The notes beneath the pieces were generated by a model. That model was not told where the DNA came from, made no database searches, and was given only the letters and a program-made list of their open reading frames with translations. Both the position numbers and the translations under genes were made by a program. From an uncultured Ruminococcus sp. (GTDB taxonomy: Bacteria > Bacillota > Clostridia > Oscillospirales > CAG-272), in assembly GCA_902783705.1 (NCBI GenBank), contig CACZSA010000326.1, forward strand, positions 1 to 13,373: 13,373 nt of DNA, given 5' to 3'. Below are positions 6,007-13,056 of the stretch, in pieces. Position 1 is the stretch's first letter. Each line of letters opens with the position of its first letter.

Positions 6007-7095
6007 TTATGTATGATCCGCAAGATAGCGGCGGACGGCTTCTCCGAAGGCTTCTGCGGCGACGGAGAGGGCTTCTTCGGGCGTGTCGGCCTCGATCGTG
6101 CATCCGGCGGCGCGGACGTGACCGCCTCCTCCGAAATTCGCGCAGACCGCGGCGCAGTCCACGTCGGCGTTGGCGCGGGAGGAGACCTTGTATTCCCGTG
6201 GATTGTCGTGCTGCTGGCGGAGGGAGAGGCCCACGAGGACCCCTTCGACGGCGCGCGGCGTCTCGACGGCGTTCCCGATATCCTCCTCGGTGAGTCCCCA
6301 GTCGGCGAGCATCTGCTGCGTAAAGAGGACTGCGGCGAGGTGTCCGTCCTCGAAGAACCGGAGCCCCTCGATGGCATGCATCTGGGCCGTCATCTCGCGT
6401 AGGGTCCGCTGTCCGAAGAGAGAGCGGCATACCTCGGCGGTGTCAGGGCGTCCCGATGCGGCGGCGTCTTCGTTGATCTCGGAGAGGAGCGCGCCCGCGA
6501 TGCGGTGGGTCTCTTCGGTGGTGTTCGAGAACTTGAAGCTGCCCGTGTCCGAGACGATCGCGGCGTAGAGGCGCCGGGCGGCGTCGGGCAGGGGCGCGAT
6601 GATCCCCCGCATGCGGAGGAGGGTATAGAGCCGGCAGACGATCTCCCCGGCGGCGGAGGCGGTCGGATCGACGAAATGCGCCGCAAACGGGGTGCCGAGG
6701 CCGTGGTGGTCGATCATGAACCGGACGCGCGGGATGAGCGGGGCGAGGTCGCCGAGCTGAACGGGGGACGCGACGTCGACCGAGAGGATCGTGGCGTAAC
6801 CGTCCGCCTCACCCTCGCCGAGGACCGTGCGGTCGGCCTCCTCCTCGCATCCCGCGAGAAAGCGGAGCCGCTTCGGGAGCAGGGTGGGACATACGACGCG
6901 CGCATCCCCGCCGGAGGCCCGGATCAGGTCGCGGAGCGCGAACGCCGAGCCGATGCAGTCGCCGTCGGGGTTGACGTGCGTGAGGATGAGCGTCTTTCCG
7001 AGGGAGGGCAGGGCGTCCGCGATCTCCTCGAGGGAGACGGTCGGGTAGATGGGGAGCTCCTCGGCGGGGACGGAGGATCCGATGGCATCATTCAT
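6007..7095 (-). CDS. nrnA: DHH/DHHA1 phosphoesterase, NrnA-like (nanoRNase / pAp phosphatase)
   Basis: A 362-residue cytoplasmic enzyme of the family that degrades 2-5 nt RNA oligomers and can dephosphorylate 3'-phosphoadenosine 5'-phosphate; some members cleave cyclic-dinucleotide products. Manganese-site motifs: HVNPDGDCIGS (Asp44, Asp46), SVDVAS (Asp107), IDHH (129-131) and SDTGSFKFSNTT (Asp183). The DHHA1 domain ends with FGGGGHVRAAGC (GGGGH 322-326), the substrate-binding glycine loop. It is somewhat longer than B. subtilis NrnA, mostly at the N-terminus. The ATG at 7093-7095 overlaps the last 8 bases of rbfA, implying coupled translation. The same frame is open upstream, but that part is the shadow of rbfA. 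The rbfA-nrnA order is widespread in Firmicutes. Biochemical specificity among the named activities is not decided by sequence. Confidence 0.93.
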   Translation of the reverse strand: MNDAIGSSVPAEELPIYPTVSLEEIADALPSLGKTLILTHVNPDGDCIGSAFALRDLIRASGGDARVVCPTLLPKRLRFLAGCEEEADRTVLGEGEADGYATILSVDVASPVQLGDLAPLIPRVRFMIDHHGLGTPFAAHFVDPTASAAGEIVCRLYTLLRMRGIIAPLPDAARRLYAAIVSDTGSFKFSNTTEETHRIAGALLSEINEDAAASGRPDTAEVCRSLFGQRTLREMTAQMHAIEGLRFFEDGHLAAVLFTQQMLADWGLTEEDIGNAVETPRAVEGVLVGLSLRQQHDNPREYKVSSRANADVDCAAVCANFGGGGHVRAAGCTIEADTPEEALSVAAEAFGEAVRRYLADHT

Positions 7096-7516
7096 CGCCG
7101 TCCGCCTCCTGATTCTGCGCTTCTTCGGCGGCACGGCGGGCTTCCTCGGCTTCCCGCGCGGCGGAGGCTTCGAGCTCGGGTTCGATCTTCTTGAGCAGGG
7201 CGGAGATCTCCGCGCCGCGCCGGATCCCGTCGTCCCGGACAAAGGTGATCTCGGGGTTGACGCGCAGGTTCAGCATCTCGGCAATGCGCGAGCGCACGAA
7301 CGGGACCGCGGATTTCAGTCCCTTCGCAAGCTCCTTTTCGTCGTGCTGACCGTAGACGGAGTAATAGACCTTGGCAAATTTGAAGTCGGCGGAGACGTCC
7401 GCGTTCATGACGGAGAGCATCACGCCGGAGACGCGGGGATCCTTGATCTCCCGCAGGATTTCGGAGCAGGCCTCGGCAAACGCGCCGTCGACCCGGGATT
7501 TGCGGTATTTAGGCAT
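7088..7516 (-). CDS. rbfA: 30S ribosome-binding factor A
   Basis: A 142-residue late 30S subunit assembly factor with a KH-like fold that helps mature the 5' end of 16S rRNA. Recognisable features: the opening RKSRVDGAFAEACSEILREI, the KDPRVSGVMLSVMNADVSAD strand-helix region, FAKVYYSVYG, and the ending LNLRVNPEITFVRDDGIRRG. Residues 116-142 are an Ala/Glu-rich charged tail beyond the usual core. AAAGGAA lies about 6 bases before the ATG. It is the second gene of the operon, 35 bases after the CapA-like gene, and overlaps nrnA by 8 bases. The familiar partners nusA, infB and rimP are absent here, so rbfA is separated from the standard cluster. Confidence 0.96.
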   Translation of the reverse strand: MPKYRKSRVDGAFAEACSEILREIKDPRVSGVMLSVMNADVSADFKFAKVYYSVYGQHDEKELAKGLKSAVPFVRSRIAEMLNLRVNPEITFVRDDGIRRGAEISALLKKIEPELEASAAREAEEARRAAEEAQNQEADGDE

Positions 7517-7551
7517 TCTGTATTCCTTTCATATTCCTTGTTTGCTTCCCA

Positions 7552-9018
7552 TTATTTCATCCATTCGGGCAGGAATTCCTCGTCGATGGCGTTCAGCACG
7601 ATCTGACGGGCGTCCGCGGGGGTGAGCCGGTAGCTGGAGATCGCGACGCCGTGCTTTGCCGCGATCTCGTCGGTGTAGTCCTCGAGGCGGTAGACATGGG
7701 TGTTGTACCAGTCCATGCCGTAGAAGAACACCGTCGGATTCATCACGGGATCCGCGACCTTCAGCCTTCCCTCTTCATCCGAGACGATGCGGAAATTGAG
7801 AATCCCGCCGACCATGTTGACGGGCCGCGCCATGCCGGAGACGAAATTGCCGAGGGAGTAGACGCAGAGGACGGGGCCGTGATCGGTGTCGAGCCATTCG
7901 AGCGGCTGGAGGGTGTGGGAGTGATGCCCGAGAATGAGGTCCGCGCCGCCGTCCGCGATGAGGCGGGCGAGACGCTTCTGCTCGTAGTTCGGCTCCTGCG
8001 TGTTCTCGTCCCCCCAGTGGATCGACACGACGACGAAATCCGAGATCTCGTGCGCCCGGGCGATATCCGAGAGGATCCGGTCGTCGTCGATGTAGGGGAT
8101 GGAGAGCGGGGAGTCGGCGGCCTTGACGATGCCGTTGGTCGAGAGGGTGTAGGCGAGCCATGAGATGATGACGCCGTCCGATTCGATCGTGCGGATGTTC
8201 AGCCGGTCTTCTTCATCCTTGTAGCCGCCGAGGAGGGTGACGGGCTGGCTGTTCCAGAAGTCGATCGTCGAGGAGAGCCCGGCGGCCAGCTTGTCGAGCA
8301 TGTGGTTGTTCGCGATGTTCACGATGTCGACGCCCATCGAGACAAGGTCATAGCCGAGCTCGCGCGGGCAGTTGAAGCAGGGCCAGCCGCTGTACCCGTA
8401 TTCCGCGCCCGCCATGACGGTTTCCTGATTGACGAACATGAAATCCGGGGCGGCGAAGGAGGCGGCGACGTCATAGAACATCGGGAGGAAATCGTAGGTC
8501 TTCTCGGCAGTCTTCCGGAGGTTGGCGTCGATGTAGATATTCGGGTGGACGAGGATATCCCCGGTCGCGCCGAAGGAAATGTCGACGCCGGACCAGAATT
8601 TCGAGGGCTGCGCGGAGACCGGCTGAGGTTCCGGCTCAGGTTCGGGCTCCGGTTCCGGTTCAGGCAGCGGTTCCGGTTCGGGTTCGGGTTCCGGTTCCGG
8701 TTCGGGTTCGGGTTCGGGCTCCGGCTCAGGCTCCGGCTCAGGCTCGGGCTCAGGCTCGGGTTCCGGTTCAGGCTCCGGTACGGGTTCAAGTTCCGGTTCC
8801 GGCTCCTGCGGGGCGGGCTCATTCTGTTCCGGGGCGGGTTCGGGGGATTCGGGCATGGGATCCCGTATGTCTGCCTCCGCGGTCACGGCGGGGGAGGCGG
8901 GAAGATCGTCCCGCGCGCCCTGCCCGAGGTCCGGGGATCCCGCCTCCCGCAGCACGACGGCGCAGGAGGTGAAGAGCAGGGTGAGCGCCAAAAGGATTGG
9001 CAGGATTTTCGTTCGCAT
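7552..9018 (-). CDS. CapA-type lipoprotein (PGA_cap metallophosphatase-like domain) with Pro-Glu repeat linker
   Basis: A 488-residue exported lipoprotein. MRTKILPILLALTLLFTSC is a signal peptide with lipidated Cys19. Residues 20-71 are low-complexity, 72-131 are a Pro-Glu dipeptide repeat, and 145 onwards is a CapA/PgsA-like (PGA_cap) domain. Motifs: FGATGDILVH (Asp154, His158), VNQET (197-201), NIANNH (234-239), SIHWGDE (His334) and GHHSH (364-368). The family is named for poly-gamma-glutamate capsule synthesis but has calcineurin-like chemistry and many members with unknown substrates. No capB or capC is nearby, so a capsule role is not supported. Start choice: GAGGA lies 5 bases upstream of ATG 9016-9018 and the promoter is at 9109-9137. 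The frame remains open upstream to 9441, but that is antisense to truB. First gene of the operon with rbfA, nrnA and the nuclease. Confidence 0.9.
   Translation of the reverse strand: MRTKILPILLALTLLFTSCAVVLREAGSPDLGQGARDDLPASPAVTAEADIRDPMPESPEPAPEQNEPAPQEPEPELEPVPEPEPEPEPEPEPEPEPEPEPEPEPEPEPEPEPEPEPLPEPEPEPEPEPEPQPVSAQPSKFWSGVDISFGATGDILVHPNIYIDANLRKTAEKTYDFLPMFYDVAASFAAPDFMFVNQETVMAGAEYGYSGWPCFNCPRELGYDLVSMGVDIVNIANNHMLDKLAAGLSSTIDFWNSQPVTLLGGYKDEEDRLNIRTIESDGVIISWLAYTLSTNGIVKAADSPLSIPYIDDDRILSDIARAHEISDFVVVSIHWGDENTQEPNYEQKRLARLIADGGADLILGHHSHTLQPLEWLDTDHGPVLCVYSLGNFVSGMARPVNMVGGILNFRIVSDEEGRLKVADPVMNPTVFFYGMDWYNTHVYRLEDYTDEIAAKHGVAISSYRLTPADARQIVLNAIDEEFLPEWMK
8626..8805 (-). repeat. Coding hexanucleotide repeat encoding a 60-residue Pro-Glu tract
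   Basis: Thirty consecutive X-Pro/Glu-Pro type dipeptides, almost all Glu-Pro, cover residues 72-131 of the CapA-like lipoprotein with single Leu or Val substitutions. Codons vary (GAA/GAG, CCG/CCC/CCT), so the repeat is degenerate at DNA level. Such a tract would be an extended, negatively charged rod long enough to hold the enzymatic domain away from the membrane. Confidence 0.95.
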
Positions 9019-9108
9019 AAGGTCCTCGCATCTCCGGCGGCGGTCGTTCTCCGGTGAGGTTCGACCGCGCGTCGGGTCAATATTCGCGTCTGATCCGCTT
9101 TTATCTTT

Positions 9109-9137
9109 ATTATACCATTTTACCGCGGGGAATGCAA
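9109..9137 (-). promoter_or_regulatory. Promoter of the capA-rbfA-nrnA-nuclease operon
   Basis: On the minus strand TTGCAT (9132-9137), a 17-base spacer and TATAAT (9109-9114) preceded by TGG (extended -10). The start would be near 9102, giving a leader of about 85 bases. No other promoter was seen between these four genes, whose gaps are 35, -8 and 15 bases. Confidence 0.85.
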
Positions 9138-9160
9138 GACATAAAGTGAGAATGCCGCAC

Positions 9161-9189
9161 TTGCGCGGGCGGGGAGTTTGTGCTATAAT
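9161..9189 (+). promoter_or_regulatory. Promoter of the truB/C39-peptidase unit
   Basis: TTGCGC (9161-9166), a 17-base spacer and TATAAT (9184-9189) with TGC before it (extended -10). It is divergent from the capA promoter with 23 bases between the two -35 boxes, so the two may compete for polymerase or share a regulator. Confidence 0.8.
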
Positions 9190-9226
9190 AGAAAGAAAAA
9201 CAGAACTGATATCGGAGAACAACAGC

Positions 9227-10204
9227 ATGTCCAAGCGAAAGCCGGATTCCGTGTCCGGGGTCCTCATCATCGACAAGCACGCGGGCGTCACGTCCCACCG
9301 CATCATCTCCGCCTGCCGCCGCCTGTTTGACACGGGCCGCGTCGGGCACACGGGGACGCTCGATCCCATGGCGACCGGGGTCCTGCCGATCCTGCTCGGG
9401 CGGGCGGTCAAGGCGTCGGAATACCTCATCGTCCACGACAAGGCCTACCGCGCCGAAATGCAGCTCGGCATCACGACCGATACGGAGGACGTGACCGGGG
9501 AGATCCTTCAATCCTCCGACGCGATCCCGGACGAGGACGAGGTGCGCCGGGTGTGCGCGTCCTTCACGGGGAAGATCCTCCAGGTCCCGCCGATGTACTC
9601 CGCCGTGAAGATCGGGGGGCGCAAGCTCGTCGATCTCGCGCGGGAGGGCCGGGAGATTGAGCGGGAGCCGCGCGAGGTGGAGATCTACTCGATCGGCGTG
9701 GAGAAGCTCGCCCGCGACCGCTATGCCCTCGACGTCGAATGCTCGAAGGGAACCTATATCCGCACGCTCTGCGCCGATATCGGGCGGACCCTCGGATGCG
9801 GCGCGGCGATGGCGGCCCTGCGTCGGACGCGGACGGGCAAGTTCACGCTCGATGACGCCGTGACGATCGAGGCGCTCGAGGGGATGACCTTCGAGGAGCG
9901 CGAGGCAAAGCTTCTGCCCGTGGAATCGCTCTTCGAGGACCTCGGCGCCGTGGAGGTGAACGACTTCTACGCGAAGCTGACGCGCGGCGGGGCCGATCTC
10001 TATCAGAAGAAGCTGCACGTCGATCTCGCGCCGGGGACCCTCGTGCGCTTGCGGCATGCGGGACAGTTCATCGCCCTCGCCCGCGCCATGGAGAAGGACG
10101 GTACGGCGATCCTGCGGGCGGAGAAGCTCTTTGTGATCGACGAGCCGAAGAAAAAGGATGAATCCGCAAAAGCCGCAGAGGAGGAGCAGCATGAGAGCGA
10201 ATGA
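9227..10204 (+). CDS. truB: tRNA pseudouridine(55) synthase
   Basis: A 325-residue cytoplasmic enzyme that isomerises U55 in the T-loop of nearly all tRNAs. The catalytic motif RVGHTGTLDPMATGVLP contains nucleophile Asp46. Further family motifs are the GVLIIDKHAGVTSH opening, KAYRAEMQLGITTDTED, QVPPMYSAVKIGGRKLVDLA and SKGTYIRTLCADIG. A PUA-like C-terminal region follows, with a Lys/Glu-rich tail after about residue 305 that is longer than needed. GGAGA lies about 8 bases before ATG 9227. The gene overlaps the next by 14 bases. In many Firmicutes truB follows rbfA/nrnA on the same strand and precedes ribF. Here it faces away from them with the CapA-like gene in between, and no ribF follows. 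Confidence 0.97.
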   Translation: MSKRKPDSVSGVLIIDKHAGVTSHRIISACRRLFDTGRVGHTGTLDPMATGVLPILLGRAVKASEYLIVHDKAYRAEMQLGITTDTEDVTGEILQSSDAIPDEDEVRRVCASFTGKILQVPPMYSAVKIGGRKLVDLAREGREIEREPREVEIYSIGVEKLARDRYALDVECSKGTYIRTLCADIGRTLGCGAAMAALRRTRTGKFTLDDAVTIEALEGMTFEEREAKLLPVESLFEDLGAVEVNDFYAKLTRGGADLYQKKLHVDLAPGTLVRLRHAGQFIALARAMEKDGTAILRAEKLFVIDEPKKKDESAKAAEEEQHESE

Positions 10205-10835
10205 GACGAAGATCCTCGAGACCCCGTGGCTCGATCAGCATGAGAAGTGGCCCACGGGCTGCGAGAGCGTGACGGCGTCGCTGGCCCTCGGATGGCTCGG
10301 CTTTCCCGTCGACCCCGATTTCTTCATCGACAACTGCCTCCCCCGCGCGCCTTATCCCCGCATGGAGGACGGCGTGCTGCGTGCGGCGGACCCCAAGGAT
10401 TTTTACCTCGGCGACCCGCGGACGGAGGACGGCTGGGGATGCTTCGCGCCCGCGATCCGGCGGGGACTGGAGCGTTTTGCCGACCTGACGGGAGAAGACC
10501 TCCTCGTGCGCGAGCTTCACGGCGTGCCGCTCGATACGCTCTTCCGGGAGGAGATCGACCGCGGCCTGCCCGTGATCCTCTTCGCGACGATGGGCATGGC
10601 GGCTCCGCGGGATTCCCGGACGTGGATCTGCGACGGGAGCGGACGCCCGTACACGTGGAAGACCCCGATGCACTGCCTCCTTCTGATCGGCTATGACCGC
10701 GGATCGGACGAAGCCGTGTTCAGCGATCCCCTCGCCGCCGCCCGGACGCGCTATCCGATCCGGGACGTCGAGCGCGCTTACCGCGGGATGGGGAGCGAGG
10801 CCGTCGTGGTCGAAAGATACCCCCGGAAACGGTAA
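10191..10835 (+). CDS. C39-like (Peptidase_C39_2) papain-fold cysteine peptidase, apparently not exported
   Basis: A 214-residue protein. The motif TPWLDQHEKWPTGCESVTAS carries the oxyanion Gln16 and nucleophile Cys24. The HCLLLIGYD motif supplies His161, and FSDPL (Asp179) completes the expected triad. This matches the Peptidase_C39_2 group, mostly secreted or wall-anchored proteins. This one has no signal peptide or transmembrane helix before the catalytic motif, and the upstream frame offers only 11 further codons. ATG 10191 is chosen because GAGGAGGAG lies just upstream. It overlaps truB by 14 bases, so the two are translationally coupled. Substrate and role are unknown. A non-peptidase transferase using the same fold is also possible. 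Confidence 0.8.
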   Translation: MRANETKILETPWLDQHEKWPTGCESVTASLALGWLGFPVDPDFFIDNCLPRAPYPRMEDGVLRAADPKDFYLGDPRTEDGWGCFAPAIRRGLERFADLTGEDLLVRELHGVPLDTLFREEIDRGLPVILFATMGMAAPRDSRTWICDGSGRPYTWKTPMHCLLLIGYDRGSDEAVFSDPLAAARTRYPIRDVERAYRGMGSEAVVVERYPRKR

Positions 10836-10883
10836 ATAGATTGTAAATTCTCCGGCTCCGGGCTTTTTCCGGCGCGCGGGATG

Positions 10884-10892
10884 TGGTATAAT
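10884..10892 (+). promoter_or_regulatory. Extended -10 promoter of the HlyD-like/yggS/sepF cluster
   Basis: TGG followed by TATAAT (10887-10892). The sequence 17 bases upstream, TTTTTC (10864-10869), is a poor -35, so activity would lean on the extended -10. Transcription is expected from about 10899. No clear terminator lies between the peptidase stop at 10835 and this site, so read-through from truB is possible. Confidence 0.7.
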
Positions 10893-10905
10893 AGTAAAAT
10901 CATAA

Positions 10906-10931
10906 GCTCCCGCATGAAAGATTGCGGGGGT
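10906..10931 (+). promoter_or_regulatory. Leader hairpin upstream of the HlyD-like gene
   Basis: GCTCCCGCA (10906-10914) pairs with TGCGGGGGT (10923-10931) in a 9-bp stem with two G-U pairs and an 8-base loop. It begins a few bases after the predicted transcription start. The alternative GTG start at 10930 sits in its 3' arm, and the preferred TTG start at 10948 lies 16 bases beyond it. Confidence 0.55.
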
Positions 10932-10947
10932 GAGATCGGGGGATTCC

Positions 10948-12330
10948 TTGAATCAGAAACCAGAGCGGAGCGCGGTCACCTTCCGCGAACGCTTCTTTTC
11001 CCTTTTTGACCGCAATTATCTGGCGCGGACCCTCGCATACGTGATCGTGTCCCTCCTCGCCGTCGGCTTCATCTTCTACATCGGCTATCATCTGGTCGAT
11101 CAGTTCGAGCCGGGGCTGGAGCTTGTGGACGCGGTGACGAAGACCGTCGCGACCACCGTCGAGGCCGACGCCTACATCTTCCGCAGCGAATCGCCCGTCT
11201 ACGCGGCGAACACGTGGAGCGGAAGCGTCACTGCTGCGGTCGCCGACGGAGGCAAGGTCTCCCGGGGCGGCAAGCTGGCGGATGTCTACGCGGCCTCCGC
11301 GCCCGAGATCGAGGGACGCATCGCCGAGATCGACACGCAGATCGCCCAGCTCAGCAAGCACAAGGGCGAGGACCGTTCCGTGCAGTCCACGGCGGGGCTC
11401 GACGCGTCGATCTTCGATTCCTTCTACGCCATCGCCTCCGACTGCGCGGGCGGGAACTACGGCAGCGCGATCGCGCGTCGGGTGGGCCTGCTCGTCGACA
11501 TGCAGAAGCGCGCGGTGCTCCGGGGCGCCGTCTCCGACTACGACACGCAGATCACGGCGCTGGAGAACGAGCGGGACCGCCTCAAATCCCAGCTCGGCGC
11601 GAATCTCGAAACGGTGTACGCGCCGCGGTCCGGCTACTACTATGCCGAATACGACGGCTACGGGGAGATCTTCTCCGCCGATCTGCTCGACGCCATGAGC
11701 TACGACGAATTCATCGCGCTGACCGAGAGCGAGCCGGAACAGGGCGACGGACGCCTCTGCGTGGGGACCGTCCTCTCCGACTACCGCTGGTACGTCGCCT
11801 GCCCGATGTCCAAGACCGAGGCGGCGGAGTTCGTGGATATGTATGCCTGCGAGGTGCAGTTCCTCTCGGCCTCCGAGAGCTTCACGATGACGCTTGACCG
11901 CATCGTCTCGCAGGTCCCGGGCGACCGCGCCGTGGTCATCCTCGAATGCGGGACCGTCCCCTCGGCGTTCGATTTCACCCGGATGCAGAAGGTGCTCATC
12001 TCCACCGAGGAATACACGGGCTTTGAGCTGCCCGTCACGGCCCTGCGCGTGGTCGACGGGATGAACGGCGTGTACGTGCAGGACGGCGTGACCATCGCGT
12101 TCCGGCGGGTGAACATCCTGCACGAGACCGACGACGGCACCGTGGTCTGCGTGGGCAATCCCGCGGAGAACGCCGCCATCCGGGAGGACGTGCGGATCGC
12201 CAATCTGACGGCGCGCGACTCCGGCGTCACCTACGACGAGACCTCCTTCGGCACCTACTACTGGATCGAGGAGAACGACGTCGTCGTGGTCGGCGGGCGC
12301 GATCTGTACTCAGGAAAAATCATAGGATAG
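10948..12330 (+). CDS. HlyD-like membrane-anchored adaptor protein of the SepF/YggS cluster
   Basis: About 460 residues from the chosen TTG. A short basic cytoplasmic segment is followed by one transmembrane helix at about 29-50. Outside the membrane is a half-lipoyl-like segment (WSGSVTAAVADGGKVSRGGK, 90-109), then helical segments with coiled-coil character (IEGRIAEIDTQIAQLSKHK and DYDTQITALENERDRLKSQL), a second lipoyl-like piece (YAPRSGYYY) and beta-rich C-terminal parts. This is the layout of HlyD/RND-type adaptors, but no ABC or RND pump is adjacent. In Firmicutes such a gene often precedes yggS and sepF, suggesting an envelope role during division. TTG 10948 has GGGGGA 4 bases upstream. 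A GTG at 10930 in the same frame adds six residues but is buried in the leader hairpin. The function is inferred. Confidence 0.8.
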   Translation: MNQKPERSAVTFRERFFSLFDRNYLARTLAYVIVSLLAVGFIFYIGYHLVDQFEPGLELVDAVTKTVATTVEADAYIFRSESPVYAANTWSGSVTAAVADGGKVSRGGKLADVYAASAPEIEGRIAEIDTQIAQLSKHKGEDRSVQSTAGLDASIFDSFYAIASDCAGGNYGSAIARRVGLLVDMQKRAVLRGAVSDYDTQITALENERDRLKSQLGANLETVYAPRSGYYYAEYDGYGEIFSADLLDAMSYDEFIALTESEPEQGDGRLCVGTVLSDYRWYVACPMSKTEAAEFVDMYACEVQFLSASESFTMTLDRIVSQVPGDRAVVILECGTVPSAFDFTRMQKVLISTEEYTGFELPVTALRVVDGMNGVYVQDGVTIAFRRVNILHETDDGTVVCVGNPAENAAIREDVRIANLTARDSGVTYDETSFGTYYWIEENDVVVVGGRDLYSGKIIG

Positions 12331-12336
12331 GAAATC

Positions 12337-13053
12337 ATGCTGACACCTGAAAGAAAGAACGAGCTGCGGGACAATTACCTCCGCGTGCTCGAAAACATCG
12401 AAGCGGCGAGAGCGCGGCGCGCAACCGGCGCTCCCGTGACCCTGCTCGCGGCGACGAAGACCGTCCCCGAGGAGGAGGTGCGCTATCTCGTCGAGGAATG
12501 CGGACTCACCCTCTGCGGCGAGAACCACGCGCAGGAATTCGCGGCGAAATACGACGGCGTCACGGCCTCCGGCGCGCGGATGGACTTCATCGGTCATCTG
12601 CAGACGAACAAGGTCCGCGTCGTCGCGGGACGGGCGGGGCTGATCCACTCGGTCGACTCCGTGAAGCTCGCCGCGGAAATCGACAGCCGGTGCCGCAAAC
12701 TCGGCGTCGTGCAGGACATTCTCGTCGAGATCAACATCGGCGAGGAGGACGCGAAGACCGGGATCGATCCCGCGCGGTTTGACGATTTTCTCGCGGAAAT
12801 CGCCCCGTTTTCCGCCATCCGGACCGTCGGAATCATGACAATGGCGCCGAAATGCGAAAATATGGAAGATTTTCGGGCATATTTCAGGAAATCTTATCAA
12901 TTTTACCTTGACTTTTCGGCAAAAAAATCGCATAATATAGAGGAACCCGTATTGTCCATGGGAATGAGCGACAGCTACGAATGCGCGATCGAAGAGGGAT
13001 CCACCCTCGTGCGCGTCGGAAGCGCCATTTTCGGGGCAAGACACTATCAATAA
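12337..13053 (+). CDS. yggS: YggS/YlmE-type pyridoxal phosphate homeostasis protein
   Basis: A 238-residue single-domain PLP-binding TIM-barrel protein of the alanine racemase N-terminal fold. Family motifs: LLAATKTVP with PLP lysine Lys41, LCGENHAQEFAAKYD, DFIGHLQTNKVR, NIGEEDAKTGI, GIMTMAP, and the C-terminal phosphate-binding block SMGMSDSYECAIEEGSTLVR through IFGAR. Members have no proven catalytic reaction and are linked to vitamin B6 and amino-acid balance. GGATAGGAAA precedes the ATG, and the gene begins 6 bases after the previous stop. It corresponds to ylmE, the usual neighbour of sepF. The stretch 12830-12950 is strikingly AT-rich for this window, and it holds a promoter-like sequence. 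Confidence 0.96.
   Translation: MLTPERKNELRDNYLRVLENIEAARARRATGAPVTLLAATKTVPEEEVRYLVEECGLTLCGENHAQEFAAKYDGVTASGARMDFIGHLQTNKVRVVAGRAGLIHSVDSVKLAAEIDSRCRKLGVVQDILVEINIGEEDAKTGIDPARFDDFLAEIAPFSAIRTVGIMTMAPKCENMEDFRAYFRKSYQFYLDFSAKKSHNIEEPVLSMGMSDSYECAIEEGSTLVRVGSAIFGARHYQ
12908..12936 (+). promoter_or_regulatory. Internal promoter within yggS, directed at sepF
   Basis: TTGACT (12908-12913), a spacer of exactly 17 bases containing a run of seven A, and CATAAT (12931-12936). It lies in the most AT-rich part of yggS. The start would be near 12943, about 150 bases before the sepF ATG, giving sepF expression independent of the two upstream genes. Confidence 0.55.
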
Positions 13054-13056
13054 GTT

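Noticed and set aside
7096..7242. An N-terminal extension of the NrnA-like protein
   Set aside because: It lies wholly within rbfA in another frame and is Arg/Pro-rich, typical of GC-rich shadows.
9019..9441. A 141-residue upstream extension of the CapA-like protein
   Set aside because: It overlaps truB and both promoters. The start at 9018 gives a proper lipoprotein signal peptide and ribosome site.
10836..10880. A terminator after the C39-like gene
   Set aside because: CCGG...CCGG pairing around CTTTTT is short and not followed by a T-run, so read-through towards the next gene remains possible.
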